A stretch of DNA of 64,000 nucleotides from Persicaria tinctoria (GCA_037127255.1 JBANSL010000006.1:85918107-85982106), one strand, 5' to 3'; numbered from the stretch's first letter, positions 44,788 through 56,754 are shown. Translations and numbers: made by a program. The notes: generated by a model from the sequence alone, not told the origin.

Positions 44788-46012
44788 TGATAATGCATAT
44801 TTCATATATGCATTATAGGTGTTTCTTATTGCTATTAAGTATTGGTTTGGTTATGTTTTGAGTCTAGTTCCGTTTATTACTTGTGAAGTATTCGAGTTCG
44901 AAATCTATGCATTTTTAGTGTTTATTCTGCAGAATTATATTCCGACCTTGGATGGACTTTTGGAAGTGCTTAAGAAGCATGTTTTGGAGCATATGGAGGC
45001 TAGGAAAGAGCTAAGGAGGAGCAATGAGGCATGACATTGGAATTCGTCGAAGGAATTTGAGGAACGTCGAGCACCGTAGAGACGGCGCCCGCCGCCCCTT
45101 GCACGGTGCCCGCCATTGGCCCAGATCCTGGAAACTCGGTTTTCGATCCGCAGACTATTATTTTATATTATTTCCTATTATTTCTTCTAGGGTTTTGCCG
45201 ACCCTTGTGAGACCTTTTATGGTTGTTTTCAGTTTATTTCGCCATGGTGTGTAGCTATTGTGTGAGACGATGAACACCATTAGGGAGAGAGAGAGAATTA
45301 GCCTATGACTTTCTAAACTCATAGTTTCGCATGTGATTCGAAGACATGATTGTTTGGATTGTGAGGAATTGATTATATTTGATTATTCATGTTCTTAGTT
45401 ATCATCTTGTGCTTAATTTATATTTTTGTTCCTTTCTATGCCTGATCAACATGTTAGGAATTGCATCTCTAGCTATTAATTCGTTGTTGTTTTCTCGATA
45501 GCAAACAAAGGTATTGATGATAGTGATGTCTTTTTGTCTTTGTAGTGGATGATTTCAATTGATCAATGTGGAGGATATGCGATTAAGGTAGAGTTCGGTA
45601 TGCGCCTATCTGTCTTAACTGTGTAGAGTCAATGTGCCAATTGGCCTTGATTACATAAGTTCTTAATGTTATTCTTTAGTGATATTGAATAAGATGAGTG
45701 AATCTATGTGGATCTCTCAAATTTAGTCAAGTAGACATAGGAATATGAATAATTGATAGATCAATCCGAGGATCATGAATTCCAACCATTGTCAGAGAAT
45801 TACAAGTGAAATATTCTTTCTACTTTGATATCAATTTGCTTTGTGATTTGCGATCTAGTTACTTTTACATATTTGCTACTTGTCAAAGATCATTTTCTTG
45901 CTTTAAGAGTGCTTGTCTAGAGTTATTGAATAGGAAATTGCTTCTCCATGTGGGTTTGACACCGGACATTGGTAAAGGGCAAAACTGCCAATGTCATAAA
46001 TTCTTTATGACA
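44788..46012 (+). mobile_element. Nested solo LTR with 5-bp target duplication CCTTT
   Basis: 1,225 bp, start TGATAATGCATATTTC, end TTTATGACA, flanked by CCTTT at 44783-44787 and 46013-46017. It is the same LTR family as its host (GTATTCGAGTTCGAAATCTATG at about 44887; TTGTCAGAGAATTACA at about 45790) but clearly more diverged from both host LTRs than they are from each other. It carries GGCGCCCGCCGCCCCTTG at about 45081. It is the remnant of a related element that jumped into an earlier copy. Confidence 0.92.
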
Positions 46013-46017
46013 CCTTT

Positions 46018-47001
46018 GCTCATTGTGAGGTAAATATTCCACTTTTCAATTTGATTAAAACGATGCATCGTTATGCGAAGTTTTTGAAAGAATTGTGCAT
46101 GATGAAATGCAAGCAAAGGATGCGGATGAAAGAAAAGATAAGTTTAAGAGAAAATGTTTCTGCTTTACTACAGAAAAGATTGCCTGAAAAGTGCGGAGAT
46201 CCAAGTATGTTTACTATCCCATGTGCAATAGGTAATGCTAGATTCACCAAAGCTATGTTAGACCTAGGTGCTTCAATCAATGTAATGTCTTATAATTTGT
46301 ACATGTTTTTGGGTCATAATGCATTATCTGAAACTTGTGTTACTATATAACTCGCTGATCATTCTAGTATTAAGCCTAGAGGAGTTGTTGAGGATGTTCT
46401 GGTAAAGGTAAATGATTTGATATTTCCAGCTGATTTCTTTATTTTGGATATGGAACAAGGTACGCCTGAAACTCCAATTATCTTGGGAAGACCATTCTTG
46501 CGAACAATTAAGACTAAGATTGATTGTTTTTAAGGTTCCCTAACAATGGAATTTGATGATAGAAAGATTGAGTTTTCTATAGTTGAGCCTATTGTTTCTT
46601 CTACTAATGATTCTTTAGATGTTCTTGACTCTAATGAAAGTGATCACATGAATGAATCAAATGGTTTATTAGATGCTTCTATTGAAAATGAGTCATTGCA
46701 TATTGAGTCTTCTAACAAAGAAAACGTTGATTTAGGGAAAAATTACATTGAAAGGAAAATTGAGAATTTGTTTAAGTCACATGACAATGTGTCTAATTCA
46801 AATGATTCTATTGCTATTCCCTATGAGAAATCGATTCCTAATAATGTTGAGGTTTTTGCAATTTTAGGGCAACCTTTAGGAGTAACTCATTTCAATAAGG
46901 CATTGGTTGGTGCAAATGATGGATGTATTGGAGAAGTTCCTAAAGTTCCCCCTCTTGTCTTGAAAAGGACAAGTGTGGAGGATCTTGATGGGATAACTTG
47001 A
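46018..47001 (+). pseudogene. Athila-like protease remnant
   Basis: After the solo LTR the reading continues with RYAKFLKELC and the protease region: LDLGASINVMSYNLY active-site segment at about 46262 (LGAS variant), FPADFFILDMEQGTPETP, then IILGRPFLRT near 46487. Stops at 46348-46350 and about 46531 interrupt the frame. An acidic, serine- and asparagine-rich tail (46546-47001) follows. The same LGAS-type protease is found in the first Athila-like element. Confidence 0.82.
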
Positions 47002-48041
47002 TCAAGAAATGCATCACGTAGAGCCAAAGACGTGAAACAAAGGTGCTTCTTGGGAGGCAACTCAAGCTAGTTTAGGTAATATCATTTCAATTTCGCATTT
47101 AGTTTTTCAATTCAATAAAGTAGGATAAATCATTTCCCTGAATAATGGAGTGATGGTAAGTTAGAACCTTGGCTGGAGTTGAAATTTGCTTGATTTGAAT
47201 ACGAAATACCATTTTCAGCACCACGGCGCCCGCCGCCCCATCCACGACGCTCGTCGCCTTGTCCTGTTCACATACGCGTCCGAATCTTTGGTAAAATTGG
47301 AAGAAGGTATTTCAATCTTTTTTTTTGTTAATTCCGGTTGTTTTATGTTAGTTTTTATATTTTCTATCTATTTAGGATTAGCGGTTATTATTTTTATTTA
47401 TTTTAGGATTAGAATTATTTTATCCATCTTTAGGATTATATATTATTTTCTATCTTAGGTTAGTTTCATCTATCTTTTATCTATTTTTATCGATCTTAGG
47501 GTTAGATTGTCTATCTAGGATTAGTTTCCATTTATCTTCGGATTAGGATTTATCTTGTATCTATTTTTATTTTCTATTATATTTATCTATTTCTAATTTA
47601 TTTTATCTTTTTTTTAATAGATGGATTCCCTTTCCAACTCACCATAAATTCCCATCCCTATTGTAGATCAATCAAAGCTTTTCTCAAAGGAAACCTATAA
47701 AACCCAAAGATCTTACTTGAATCCATTCCAAAAACCTAAGAGCCTTGTGTTTCAATTGAGTTCTTACCCACAAAAACACTTTCTATCACTACCCTACACC
47801 CATGAAATTCAATATTTTTCCATACCATTCCCCTACCTATCACCAAAGAAGGCTATTGAAACCAAGGTGATTGTGAAGTTTCGAGTTTGGAGGAGTTTTG
47901 ACTTTGTTTGTTCAACGTCTTTGCTCGGATTCGTGTTCTGTGATACATGGCGCCTGCCGCCCCTTACACGGCGCCCGTCGTCACCTGCAGAGAAATCATT
48001 TTCGGTAGTTTTCGTGGTTTTCTCTTTCAATCCTGTGAGGT
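47002..48041 (+). other. Spacer between protease and ORF1-like region
   Basis: Where pol would lie in an autonomous element there is only noncoding sequence: an AT-rich stretch of repeated TATCTA(T)TTTTA phrases (47300-47620) and two clusters of the GGCGCCCGCCGCC motif (about 47223-47262 and 47948-47985). No reverse transcriptase or integrase motif in any frame. Confidence 0.7.
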
Positions 48042-48480
48042 ATGTCTCGTGCTCCTAAGATGGAGGCCCCTACATATTTGTCTAGAGTTCAAAAGGAGTG
48101 TTGGTTGCAGCTAAGGGATGCGAGTTATCAACCAACTCGATTCTTTCATCTGGAGACGTTGCAGAGGCTTGGTCTTCGTGGTCCGGTATCTTTTTTGCTG
48201 GAGAAGAGAGGTCTAGCCAACTTTGTTTCGATGGGTGCGCCACCGTATCCTATTTTGGAGCGCGAGTTCCATTAAACTCTGGATGTGGGTTCTGATAGGG
48301 ACATCCGTTTCATATTATGGGATACTGAATGCTCGATTCAGAAATAATTTCTATCCCTTGCATTGGGAATTCATGTACCTTGGTCTACTCCTTGGCGTCG
48401 CAGCTTGTCATCTACCACCCCTGTTGAGACTTGGGCTATAGTTTTACGACGTTCTTGAGGGCCTGAGGACTATCACGTTT
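48042..48480 (+). pseudogene. ATHILA ORF-1-like domain remnant
   Basis: Starts with the ATG at 48042 (MSRAPKMEAP). The residues PTRFFHLETLQRLGLRGPV and FVSMGAPPYPILEREF resemble the ATHILA ORF-1 family, in which a 'ptr..d..tL..LG' block is followed by 'y..l..EFlstl' and an 'i.F.l' strand; the latter is visible in the following frame-shifted sequence (about 48275-48300). In classical Athila this ORF lies between pol and the 3' LTR or in place of env, so its position is expected. The frame breaks at 48275. Function in the family is unknown. Confidence 0.55.
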
Positions 48481-50312
48481 ACTTGATTACACATCCTACC
48501 GTTTATTTGCTTGCTTCAAACCCTTTATTTTATTTTATTTTTCTTGCTTCAAACCCTTTATTTGTCATCTACCACCCATGTTGAGAATTGATTAGTCATT
48601 TGCTTGCTTCAAACCCTTTATTTTATTTTTCATTCTTCCTTTTTTTGTATGTTTATGCATTGAGGACAATGCAAAGTATAAGTGGGTAGAGGGGGGGGGG
48701 GGGGCAGAGAAGTGAAGTGAATTAGTTAGTTAGATTAGTTCATGCTTAATTTTTTATTTCATGTTCAGATTTTTAGTTATTTTATTTTATGTTATTTTCG
48801 ATTATTATGTAATCCATGCATCATGTTTATGTTATTTGTTATATAAAATGTCAAAAATGAAATTTTTTATATAGAAAATGTCAAAAATTCCAAGGAAAAA
48901 AAATATGTTTGGTCTCATGCATTGCATATTGTGTTATCAAAGATACCCAACTAATTTAATTTTGTCCTATTTAACTTTATACAGACATGATCTTATAAAT
49001 CCAATGGAGTTCTGGAATGATTTAACCTTGTCTTTAAAATTTGTTTTTATGTGAAATAAGATTAGGCATAGGTAATTGAGCATGTATGATCTATGTTTCT
49101 GAGCATTCTTGATATTCAATAAAAATTTGTCCTTGTGAGATATTTTTGGTCTTATAAGGGATACATCAATATTCATTTTGCTTTTCTTGTGTGATTTACT
49201 CTTCCTATGAATTTATCATTGAGTATTTCCATGGTTATCTATTTTCAAGACCGATTATGTACATGTTCATTGCCTGATAATTTCAAATGATAAAGGCAAT
49301 TTTTTAGTCACATTTTGTCCATGTCTACCTTATGTTATATTTTTCTCTGAAGCCAATTTGAGCCTTTAGCATATTTTATTGATAGCTCCACAAAATTATA
49401 TTATTCCTAGCCTATGATGAGCCTTACCCTCATTTTGGGGAATTAGAGATTTTGAATGGGTTATGGAATCTATTTTGGAGTTGAGGAGGAAGAAGCTAAA
49501 GTGTGAGTTTTATGGTTTATGGTTTTGAGAAGATGTAATGTTATGTGCTTATTAGTTCCCTCATTTTTATTCATTTGATCCTATGTATTTTCGGCTCAAT
49601 AAAAAAAAACAAAGTTCGGAAAAAAAAAAGAAAAAAAAAGAGCCAAGTTTATTTATTTTTGCATAATGAGAAAGAATTGGATCTGTGCTGGTTAAAATTT
49701 AGATTGGTTGGGTGTTGTAGATTGCACGAGTATGTGATGATGTGATGACGTGATGATGATGATTATGCGTTTATTGATGTATTCTGAGAGTTTTGTTTAT
49801 GGAGGATTTTTGGAGTTATTATTATGTTTTGAGAGACGTTGTGTGTATATGAGCTTGAGTATTATTCAGTTAGTTTGTGTTATGTTGTGAGTTGTTGGAA
49901 TCTTATTTTCCTAGAATTTATAGCAACACATGACCAAATATAATTCCTTGCCCTTATGTTTCTTTACCAAGCCCTATTACAACCTCGTTGAATGGAATCT
50001 TCTATGAAGGTTTCCATTGAGCGAAAGTCCACTTGATGTCCTTATTTTTGCATTGACGTATCCGGTGGAGATTTTGTGATATAAATGTCAATATTTAAGT
50101 TGATGCTCGTATATGAAATTGAGGTGAGTGCATGCAAGCAACTTGATCTCATATATACATGTTATGACGTTTATATGCCTTGATTATGTTTGCAATATTG
50201 ATGTTGTTGCTTTTGATGAGTAAAATTGTGAAAGAATATCATATGGGATGCATAGATGATGTTTTAGTCTTATGGTTGCTTGGGACGAGCAAGAGTTAAG
50301 TGTGGGGGGATT
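48481..50312 (+). other. 3' noncoding tract and polypurine tract of the second Athila-like element
   Basis: AT-rich, no coding frame. A threefold phrase TTGCTTGCTTCAAACCCTTT occurs at 48509-48625, a G homopolymer at about 48691-48704, and an A-rich run at 49590-49645. The polypurine tract AAGTGTGGGGGGATT (50299-50312) is directly followed by the 3' LTR start TGATGATGC. Confidence 0.75.
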
Positions 50313-50791
50313 TGATGATGCATATTTCATATAGGCATTATAGGTATTGCTTTTGGCATGTAGATAGGAGTTTTGCATATGTTATAGTCTAGTTTCATAC
50401 ATTGCTTGTGAAGTATTCGAGTTCGGAATCTACGCCTTTTTCGTGTTTATTCTACAGAGTTATATTCCGACCTTGGAGGGATCTTGAAAGAGATTAAGAG
50501 ATATGTTTTAGAGTATATGAAGGTTGAGGAAGCGGGTAGAGAGGAGCAAGGAAGCACAACATTGAATACAATCGAGAAAAAGAGGAAAATCCATCACTGA
50601 GTATGGCAGCACACTATGCTTCAGGCGGCGCCCGTCGTGCCTCTGTTCCCAACGATTGCGATTTCGGATCCGAAGATTCTGTTTCCTATTATTATATTAT
50701 TATATTTCTAGGGTTTCACGGCTGTTTATTAGGTTATTTCTATTAGTTGTAGCCGTGTGTGGCATAAGGATTGTGAGACAATGAACACAAT

Positions 50792-50848
<57 letters not shown>

Positions 50849-51614
50849 CACATGAGTTGCTATACTCATAGTTTTGTTGGTGATTCTATGAGATGGTTGT
50901 TTAGATTGTGAAGATTTGATTATATTTAGTTATTTATATTCAGATGTATCATCTTGTGCTTATTGGTTATATTTGTAGTCCTTTCTATGATTGATCATCA
51001 TGTTACGAATTGCATCTTAGGTATGAATCCGTTGTTGTATTCTTGATAGCAAATGAAGATATTAAAGTAGGGATATTTCTTTGTCTTTGTAGTGGATGAT
51101 TTTAGGTGATCTATGTTCAGGAGTGTCGATTAGGGTGGATCTAGGGTTGTTTTGGTTTGTCTTAATTGCATTGAATCAATATGCCAATTGGTCTAGTTAC
51201 TTGAATCGTTAATGCTATTCTTTAGTGATATTGAATAAGGTGATTGTATCCATGCGGATCTCTCAACTTTAGCCAAGTACGTAGACATATGTTTATGAGT
51301 AAGTAATGAATCAATCCTAGGACCATGAATCTCAACCATTGTCAGAGAATTACAGGTGAAATATCTTCTCTACCTTATTATAATTTACATTGCAACCATA
51401 AATTTGGTTACTTTAATTCATGGTTATTTATCATAAATCATTGTTTGGTCATAAGAGTTCTTGTTAAGAGTTATTGAGTAGTAAATCGATTCTCCCTGTG
51501 GGTTCGACTCCGGACTTCATTGCTATACTAGTAGCTATTTGGTTTTATCAAGTCATTGATTTGCTAATTTATTTGACAAAGGGCGAAAGTGCCAACAACG
51601 TTCATCCTGCACCA
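50313..51614 (+). mobile_element. 3' LTR of the second Athila-like element (1,302 bp)
   Basis: Start TGATGATGCATATTTC after the polypurine tract, end CATCCTGCACCA before TGCAA. A (GA)n tract at about 50793-50841 replaces the (GT)n of the 5' LTR. It carries GGCGGCGCCCGTCG at about 50624. Confidence 0.9.
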
Positions 51615-51804
51615 TGCAACTTGGGTTCTTGGAACGGAAGGCTGGGAAACATTAGCTTCATGTTTTGAAGATGCAGTCCATTCCTCTACAGCTGGTGTGA
51701 TTAAGCAGCAAAAGGCAAAACAAATGTACACTGAGCTAGATCTTTATTTTACCGAATTGTATTTTGGTGATACCTTTCAAATAAGGCCTTGTTTGCTTAT
51801 TTGA
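51615..51804 (+). CDS. Possible host exon interrupted by the Athila-like insertion
   Basis: Directly after the target duplication a frame reads on with ordinary, non-repetitive residues (LGTEGWETLASCFEDAVHSS, then KAKQMYTELDLYFTELYFG) to a TGA at 51802. The composition looks like a genuine conserved protein, but I do not recognise the family. The ATG of the open frame lies in the LTR and is not native. A splice donor or the natural stop cannot be chosen with certainty. Confidence 0.35.
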
Positions 51805-53400
51805 GAGATCTTTGTAAATATTTACAAATTGCAATATGCAGATTTCTTTTCCACTGGCCTTTTTACGTGTATGTTCATTTGTTTTAAATTCAGGATTTCA
51901 GCAAAACAAGCAACCATTCCAGCTTGTTCCATCCTAATTTGGTGTAACATCCACCCTTCCCTTTTACCTCTCGCACAGTGTTGTCCCTCCATCTTTGGCA
52001 AGCTGCCAAACAAGCTCCCACATCAACCTGCTGCACCCCCTCTCTTCTGTTTGATTCCCATCGGTCCCCTCTTCACCTTGAACCCAATCTCTCATCAGCG
52101 CTGATTTCAACACAAAAGTTCCCATTCTTCATTTATCATTCAGACCCTCCCCTATCTCCGTAACTTCTAACCCTTGCGATCCTTCGATGAGCGCTGACAT
52201 GAAAGGAAGAACCCACGACCAAGTGACACCAGAGCGGCGCAACGGAAGAGTGATGGGTCTATCACCAATAGACCATGGGACAGACGTCGCCAAGGGCATA
52301 CAAAAGACATACATGTTTCAAAGATGTTAGTTGCGGACGTGATTCTCTTATATGACTCAAGGAAGGGTGTTCTTCACTCTGATCGTGGGTTCTTCTATAT
52401 CAATTGGAATTTGCACATGGCGATAGGCCTAGGGCTGATATAATTGGACGTGCGATGACTGATATGCTGAACTGGTACTGAATGATTACTTGACTAACAT
52501 GTAATGTGCCTCGATGCTTTGGTATACTGACTTGTTGGTAAATATATTATGGGTTATATATATGGTGGTGCTTTCTTCTTGAGCTTGAGTTGTGAGATTC
52601 TTCGGTAAGACAGGTCGGGAAGTGGCAGGTAGATTTAGGTCATCGGATGGGTCATTGGTTTTGTGAGATGGAGTGCATGAAGGATGCATTAGCTTGGGTA
52701 GAGCCGAGTGAGTTGGGACTTGTCAAAGATAGTGGTTAGTGCGTATTGTTGAACTTCCAGGTGAGTATTAGGTGAAGAGCGAAGTTAGTATGTAAGATTC
52801 TAAGGGAGAGGTCTTCGTTAGAGGTAGTGTGGGGCAATAGCATGTGCAGATAGTGTAGTTCTAGAGGTGGATGAGTGAGTTGAGAGTGGATCAAAAGGAT
52901 TCTTGTGGGGGTGTGTTGTTGAATGGGTTAGTGTACCAGGAGAGCATGTCTAGATAGTCTAGGAGAGAATCGTGGGAGGCGTTGAGGATGATCAGTTAAT
53001 GAATGTCTAAGGAATCGTAGAATTCTGGGCTAGGTTGTATGTGCGGTGATTTGGGAGCGGTTTTGATAAAGGATGAGGTTGAGGAAGTGCTAAGGATTAG
53101 TAGTATGAGGTTGTTTGGGAAATTATCGACCTTGGATATTAGGTTATTCATATCAGGGTTGTATGCGTGATGAATATTTGAGGATTGGTAGACAAAATTG
53201 GTAATGCTTGGAGAATTCATGGGGAAACGATTTCTAGATGCAATGTTGGTGGATTTTTAGCATCAAGAAGGAGCCGAGATTGATGTGGGGAGATTATTTT
53301 TGCTATTGAGGTATTTGAAGTGTGAGTTGAATCTTCGAGGAAGGACGGGTAGCTAGGCAAGGATGTCATTGAGATTTTAGTGACACTGTGGGCTTGAGTT
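51805..53400. other. Unassigned sequence, Gypsy-like 3' text in its second half
   Basis: 51930-52330 resembles the beginning of an LTR (TGTAACATCCACCC near 51942) but no partner is present. 52420-53400 is G-rich on the plus strand with phrases such as TTCTAGAGGTGGATGAG (52860) that echo a Gypsy polypurine tract. No coding frame could be supported. Confidence 0.35.
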
Positions 53401-54770
53401 TGAGATTGTTGGACAAAAATGCGCGAAATAATCGTACAACACATTTTATTTAATTTTTAATATTTGAGTTCGACCCCTTTTGGTTATCCTCTTGATTCGA
53501 AGTCGTATCGATACCAAGATTTGAATGGTTTTGGTAATTTGGGCTGCACCCGAAATTTAGCGGGTTGCCTACGTATCTCTTGGAAGAGAATCAAGCCTCA
53601 CGTAGTTCCGAGTATTTGGATTTTGTGTTTGGGTTGTTTTATTTGGATTTGGTTTTGGTTTCGTTTTCTTATATGCATCAGAGGATGAAGTTCAAGCCCA
53701 CCTTCTACGAAGGGTAGCTTGAACGACACTCCACCCGAGTAGCCTGAGCCCACCTTTTCGAAAGGGTAACTCAAGTAACCCGCCTATCATTTGCATAGAA
53801 AACGATTTGATTTTGATGGCGGAGTTTAATTTGATTTGACTTAGAGGTTTGACTTAAAGGTCAATTTTGAGGTTGTGATTGAACTCGTTTGTGAGTTTCC
53901 TACGTACCCTTTTGGAAGGGATCAAATCGCACGTAGTTCTTAAAAATGACAAATTTGGTATTTGGCATTTGGGTTTTTGAGGTTTTGGTCGTGACCGGAC
54001 TCGACGAGTGGAAGCTTTGTATCGAGTCAGATGAGACACTTTGGATTTGATGGAAATTTGCTATTTGGGACGACTTGGAGTCGAAAAGTGAATTTGAGGA
54101 TATTTGGTTCAAAGTTTGGGTGTGACTGGACTCGATGAGAATTTGATTTACACCGGGTTTCCTACGTATCCACTTGGTTGGGGGAATCAAGTCACCGTAG
54201 TTCGGGACAAAGATGAACTTTGTATTTGGGTTGACCAGTAGATCATTTGAGGGTGATGATTGAACTCGACTAGTAGAAGCTTTGTATCGAGTTGACATGG
54301 ATAATTTGAATTTGTTTGATTTTAACCTCATATTCATTTAAAGGGAATTTAGAGGTTGACGACTGTACCCGATATATTTTTAGAATTTAATAACGGGTTA
54401 CCTACGTAGCCGTTTTTACGGCGTCAAGTCTATAAGTAGTTCTACCAGAAGTGGTTTATTTTTTTTGTTTCGGTGATTGAACCCGACGAGCTTTTTGCTT
54501 TATGTCGAGCTACCTACGTACTCGGTTGAACGAGATCAAATCAATCGTAGTTCTTTTGAAAAAATCAAGCGCATTTTGTGAAACTCGATTTGAAATTTTG
54601 ACTCCATTTTTATTGAAGTCGGTTTGAGACTGACCCACTAGAATTCATTGGCAAATAATATTTGACGAGTTTAATTTTAGGTTTTGATCAAACTCGGATT
54701 CTTAATTTATGCCAATTATAATTCTTATATTTTAGTGGGTGAATTTTGCAATTAAATGAAATATATTTGG
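53401..54770. repeat. Ogre/Tat-like block with five stem-loop units
   Basis: Five copies of CTACGTA(C/T)CC...ATCAA(G/A)...CGTAGTTC occur at 53569-53608, 53900-53939, 54162-54203, 54402-54442 and 54514-54553. The outer CTACG and CGTAG pair, and the inner CCC and GGG pair when present, so each unit can form a hairpin. Between them are repeated phrases such as GAAGCTTTGTATCGAGT and CCCACCTT(C/T)(T)ACGAA(A)GGGTA. The same wording occurs at 57944-58365. It is probably untranslated sequence of Tat/Ogre-type Gypsy elements. Confidence 0.7.
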
Positions 54771-55025
54771 AAATGTTCCAAGCTGTATGCCCGTATACAT
54801 ATATATGTATATTGACATTAATGGCCTATTGGGCTATTTCTATTGTTTTTTAATCATCCAAATGATCCAGCCCAGTTTTTTTACATTTTCCAAGCCCATC
54901 TCATTAATCGAATGAAACCCAAAATCAGCTCCCCTTTTTTTTAATACAGAGACGCTATTTTTTTTATGGGTCATTGGTTCGCTCTCTTCCTCCTGCCGAC
55001 AGAAAAGCTTTACTTCTTCGAGGGC

Positions 55026-56754
55026 AGCTGCGTTGCCCCCATAAGCGCATCACCTTGAAGGTTTGAAGCACGAACTTTGGGCAAGTGAAACGGAAGAGGG
55101 CGGCGCAAGGGCGAAGCAAGGGTGAGCAGGTTTGGTTTTCTCCTCTCCCTTGCGATTAACCCCGATTTTGGATTTTGAGAAAATTAGGGATGATTTGATT
55201 TGATTTGTTATTTGGGATTTCTGGATTGGGACAGTCGAAAGAAAAGGCAAGGGATACGGGTCAGGGGCCCAGAGTGTCCCGATTTTGAACAAGGCGGAAC
55301 AGCAAGGACCTATTTGAGTCCACATACACGTCACCGAAGCTTTGGAGCGAAGCGGTTAACACTTCGATTTCTCGGGCCAGGTAAGTTTGGTCTCATCTGA
55401 GATTTCGATTAGTGCTTGGCTCAAATTGATGAACTTGGACATCAGTCTCTGAATGTTTCTCATGAACACACAATTTTAATTTTTCGGTGTCCAATTGAAT
55501 ATTTTAGGACCACAGAGCTTTCTCCCGTTCATGACCCTTGGTTCAAATTAATCAGAGTTTCCCCTTTCTTTTAACTGTAATTTAGCACTGATTTGAGTGC
55601 TTCAATCATTTTGTTGTTGTTAAGGATGCTTTCTGGAATAGGACCATTTTTTGAACTAGATCCCACTCCTCCTTAAATTTGCACCGTAGCAGACTCAGTT
55701 TCATCCCCAATTTCTTTGTTCATGTCCTGGGGAAAATTAGGCAACACTTCGATGCTATATTCGTTTTACTTATAGCTGATGGAACTCGGCAATTAATTTG
55801 CTTGTGAATTCCGGGAAAAATCCGGCAGCCTTTCGGCGCTGTGAATCGATCCACGCCGGGATCGGGGTAGCGACGAGAGACTAAACTCTCGAGCCGCTGA
55901 GCTAGGATGGGCTAGCGACGAGAGACTAAACTCTCGAGCCGCTGAGCCAGGATCGAAGGTCGCGACGAGAGACTAAACTCTCGAGCCGCTAGGATCCATT
56001 TGCCACCATTTCTTTCTTTGATGTTTTCTTCTCCTGCAAAACAAATAAAAGAAAGGGGGGTAGAGTCTACCTTTGTCTGTAAAAGTAGTCTTCAATAGCA
56101 ATCACCCACAACACTATTTCTTGCTTGCTTTGTGTGTGTGTTTTGCCCCTGCAGAACCTTCAATTTTTGTTTTGTTTTGGTGGCTACAGGTACACGTTTA
56201 GGAGCAGGAGGACGAAAGAAGAAGCTGGCCAGAATCTCTCTTTGTGTTTTGGTGGCTGCGGACAAGGGAGGCTTGTTTGCTTTCTTTGATTTTGCCAATG
56301 AAAGTGCCCAGCCCCAGGGAGGAACAACCGCTCTTTTTTTTTGCAGTTTAATTGCCCCACCAGTGAAGAAGAAGCATGTGTTAACTGATTTGCTGATCTT
56401 CGACAGAGGAGGGAGCCAGGAGAATCAAATGAAAGACCCTCCAGAATTTACATTGTAGCCTTTTATAGGAAAGATGGGGGAAGTTAATTAAAACCCCACT
56501 TTTCATCCCATGTACTGCCAGTTCCTTTTGCTTTGAGAATTGTAATGTAAAGCAGTTACAAGTTACAACTGCTAGTGGATGGGTCAATTGGGCCCTTTTA
56601 CATGTTTTAAGCCTGTAACCCAATTTGCGAAATCCATTTCTGATTTTTATTAAATTTAGTAAAATCGTCACTTTTCTCGATATATAAAAAATGTGACAAT
56701 TTTGCTTATGAAATCATGAATTCATTTAATTCGCAAAAATTTACCCTTCAATAG
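55026..56754 (-). mobile_element. 3' LTR copy of an Ogre/Tat-like element (1.73 kb; outer limit uncertain)
   Basis: Almost identical to 59261-60986 over its whole length, from AGCTGCGTTGCCCCC to ATTTACCCTTCAA. On the minus strand the LTR begins TATTGAAGGGTAAATTTTTG (TGTTGAAGGG in the other copy) right after a purine tract AGTTCGGGGGGCAAC (56755-56769), giving minus orientation with this copy as 3' LTR. The LTR may extend to lower coordinates than 55026, because the other copy could be truncated there. It contains the three tRNA-like hairpins at 55871-55990. Confidence 0.75.
55871..55990 (-). repeat. Three tandem tRNA-like hairpins in the LTR
   Basis: A 28-nt unit CGACGAGAGACTAAACTCTC followed by GAGCCGCT recurs at 55871-55898, 55916-55943 and 55963-55990. 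CGAGAG and CTCTCG pair around ACTAAA. Read on the minus strand the unit is preceded by TAGCTCAGCGG, an exact fit to the RNA polymerase III box A pattern, and followed by CCTTCGATCC, near a box B. It may be a SINE remnant or an internal promoter-like duplication. The same triple is found in the second LTR copy. Confidence 0.7.

Larger units (their letters stand above)
42210..51614 (+). mobile_element. Second Athila-like element without pol, complete ends
   Basis: 5' LTR 42210-43517 and 3' LTR 50313-51614, both beginning TGAT(A/G)ATGCATATTTC and ending in GCACCA, flanked by the direct repeat TGCAA (42205-42209 and 51615-51619). Between them: a primer binding site at 43523-43540, a gag remnant, protease remnant, a later ORF like the ATHILA ORF-1 family, a long noncoding tract, and a polypurine tract AGTGTGGGGGGATT just before the 3' LTR. 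A solo LTR at 44788-46012 was inserted later. No reverse transcriptase or integrase is present in any frame. It is non-autonomous and decayed. Confidence 0.92.

Noticed and set aside
55871..55990. CRISPR-like array (28-nt repeat three times with 17-19-nt spacers)
   Set aside because: Three units in a plant LTR, duplicated in the other LTR with the same spacers, and no cas genes; it is a tandem duplication.
56092..56458. Frames on both strands in the 1.73-kb LTR (also at 60327-60552)
   Set aside because: They are present in both LTR copies only because the LTRs are near-identical; stops differ between copies and no domain is visible.
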